Assembly (NCBI GenBank): GCA_023480605.1
Contig: JAMCWS010000426.1
Location: forward strand, 1-7,651
DNA: 7,651 bases
Origin: a bacterium
GTDB taxonomy: Bacteria; Sumerlaeota; Sumerlaeia; MVZB01
Direction of reading: 5' to 3'
Position numbers and translations under genes: made by a program. The notes below the pieces were generated by a model. The model saw nothing but the letters and a program-made list of their open reading frames with translations. It made no database searches and was not told the DNA's origin. Below are positions 7,112 through 7,651 of this stretch, one piece after another (the first letter of the stretch is position 1; each line of letters starts with the position of its first letter).

Positions 7112-7116
7112 CCCTT
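7112..7116 (-). promoter_or_regulatory. Ribosome binding site of the esterase gene
   Basis: On the minus strand AAGGG lies 8 bases before ATG 7103, within a GAAGGGAA stretch. It is the clearest Shine-Dalgarno site among the minus-strand genes and supports the chosen start. Confidence 0.6.
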
Positions 7117-7131
7117 CACTGGTTTGGATAA

Positions 7132-7163
7132 TGCCGGCGCGACCGCGCATGGGGCCGCCGGCA
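7132..7163. other. GC-rich inverted repeat upstream of the esterase
   Basis: TGCCGGCG (7132-7139) and CGCCGGCA (7156-7163) form a perfect 8-bp stem with a 16-base loop. It begins 29 bp upstream of the esterase ATG. It could fold in the esterase leader RNA or end transcription coming from the methyltransferase remnant. No T tract follows on either strand, so its role is open. Confidence 0.5.
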
Positions 7164-7169
7164 ACATGG

Positions 7170-7192
7170 TTCCCCGGGGTTCGCCCGGGGGA
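7170..7192. other. Strong hairpin, 9-bp stem with 5-base loop
   Basis: Positions 7170-7178 pair with 7184-7192 (TTCCCCGGG against CCCGGGGGA, one G-T wobble) around a GTTCG loop. It lies 7 bp from the neighbouring 7132-7163 stem. Stability is high, but without a T tract it is at best a Rho-type or pausing structure. The rest of the gap (7193-7328) shows only a CCG run near 7301-7314 and no convincing gene. Confidence 0.5.
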
Positions 7193-7328
7193 CGGCCCTG
7201 CCGCCGTCGGCCAGGGACTTGCATCCCACGCACGGCCCGGCGGACCGGCCCAAAACGCCAGTCTGGCCCACCCGCACCGAACCATCAATTGAAAAACACC
7301 CCGCCGCCGCCGCCAACATCCGGAAGCG

Positions 7329-7616
7329 CTATACGGCGATTCGCCGGGCGATGACCAACATGCGGTCGGAGCGCCGGGAGTCGAAGACCTCGCCCGCGAA
7401 GTCACCACATAACGCCGCGACCTCGAATCCCGCGCCCGCCAGCAGACGGATTATTTGCGCGGGGGTGTAGAGGCGCAGCCGGTAGCCGGCGCGCTCCCGC
7501 CCGCCGGGCCAGCGCCAGACGGTGCGATTACCCAAAACTTGGGTTGTCGGATCCCAGGTGAATTTCTCGACTTTTTGTCTAATTTTGGGAGGGGACCTGG
7601 GACAAATTGCTCTCAA
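7329..7616 (-). pseudogene. C-terminal remnant of a class I SAM-dependent methyltransferase
   Basis: The readable frame gives 95 residues. Residues 15-95 look like the end of a class I (Rossmann-fold) methyltransferase: KFTWDPTTQ (18-26), then RLRLYTPAQIIRLLAGAGFEVAALCGDF (46-73) and RRSDRMLVIARR (81-92), the closing helix-strand-strand part of such enzymes. The SAM-binding half, which should supply about 130-170 residues before this, is missing. In the same frame an upstream stop codon (TAG) lies at 7625-7623, and the only start is a TTG at 7616 without a convincing ribosome site. Residues 1-14 do not look like the family. The gene is therefore truncated or interrupted, most likely by an insertion or rearrangement near 7572, although a frameshift cannot be excluded because only 35 bp lie beyond. 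The remnant is on the same strand as the esterase, 225 bp upstream of it. Confidence 0.68.
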
Positions 7617-7651
7617 GGAATGCTAAGCGGTTAAAGAGGAAGGATCCCCAA

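Noticed and set aside
5343..7292. Plus-strand frames of 344 and 304 codons opposite the esterase
   Set aside because: They lie over a gene with complete catalytic motifs on the minus strand, and their translations show no recognisable domain.
7530..7544. Small inverted repeat ACCCAA-AAC-TTGGGT
   Set aside because: It is within the methyltransferase remnant coding sequence (TTQVLGN) and is short enough to be chance.

Overview
The window is a GC-rich piece of bacterial chromosome with five intact protein genes, a broken sixth gene at the right edge, and a conspicuous inverted repeat at the left edge. Secreted and membrane proteins with Gram-negative-style signal peptides, a sialate O-acetylesterase-type SASA enzyme, a CehA/McbA-like PHP hydrolase, a long TPR protein and weak or absent Shine-Dalgarno sites at several starts suggest an environmental bacterium of the PVC superphylum or a neighbouring phylum. 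That placement is inference from gene style, because no rRNA or marker gene is present.

Left part, plus strand. Positions 1-123 hold an imperfect inverted repeat whose arms are built from tandem 9-bp units of GGACAGGAT. It is followed by a 578-residue polytopic membrane protein (150-1886) resembling the permease half of an ABC exporter. After a 159-bp gap with a candidate TTGACA-type promoter comes an exported 553-residue TPR protein (2046-3707).

Middle. The plus-strand and minus-strand genes converge on positions 3708-3836, which contain a strong two-part GC hairpin followed by a short T tract on the plus strand. This is probably the shared transcription terminator region.

Right part, minus strand, read right to left. 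A secreted SASA-family carbohydrate acetylesterase (7103-5511) is followed after 22 bp by a HAD-family phosphatase (5488-4850) and, 119 bp later, by a PHP-domain metallohydrolase (4730-3837). They probably form one transcription unit. The esterase acts outside the cytoplasm and the other two inside it, so a role in using an acetylated sugar or sugar phosphate is plausible but not shown. Upstream of the esterase, two GC-rich hairpins lie in a 225-bp gap. Beyond them is the C-terminal part of a class I SAM-dependent methyltransferase (7616-7329). Its N-terminal domain is missing, and the sequence changes character near 7572, which suggests an insertion or rearrangement boundary at the window edge.

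I found no CRISPR array, tRNA, rRNA, recognisable transposase or defence gene, and nothing that clearly amounts to a new system. The two window edges (the 9-bp-unit hairpin and the methyltransferase break) deserve the most attention.
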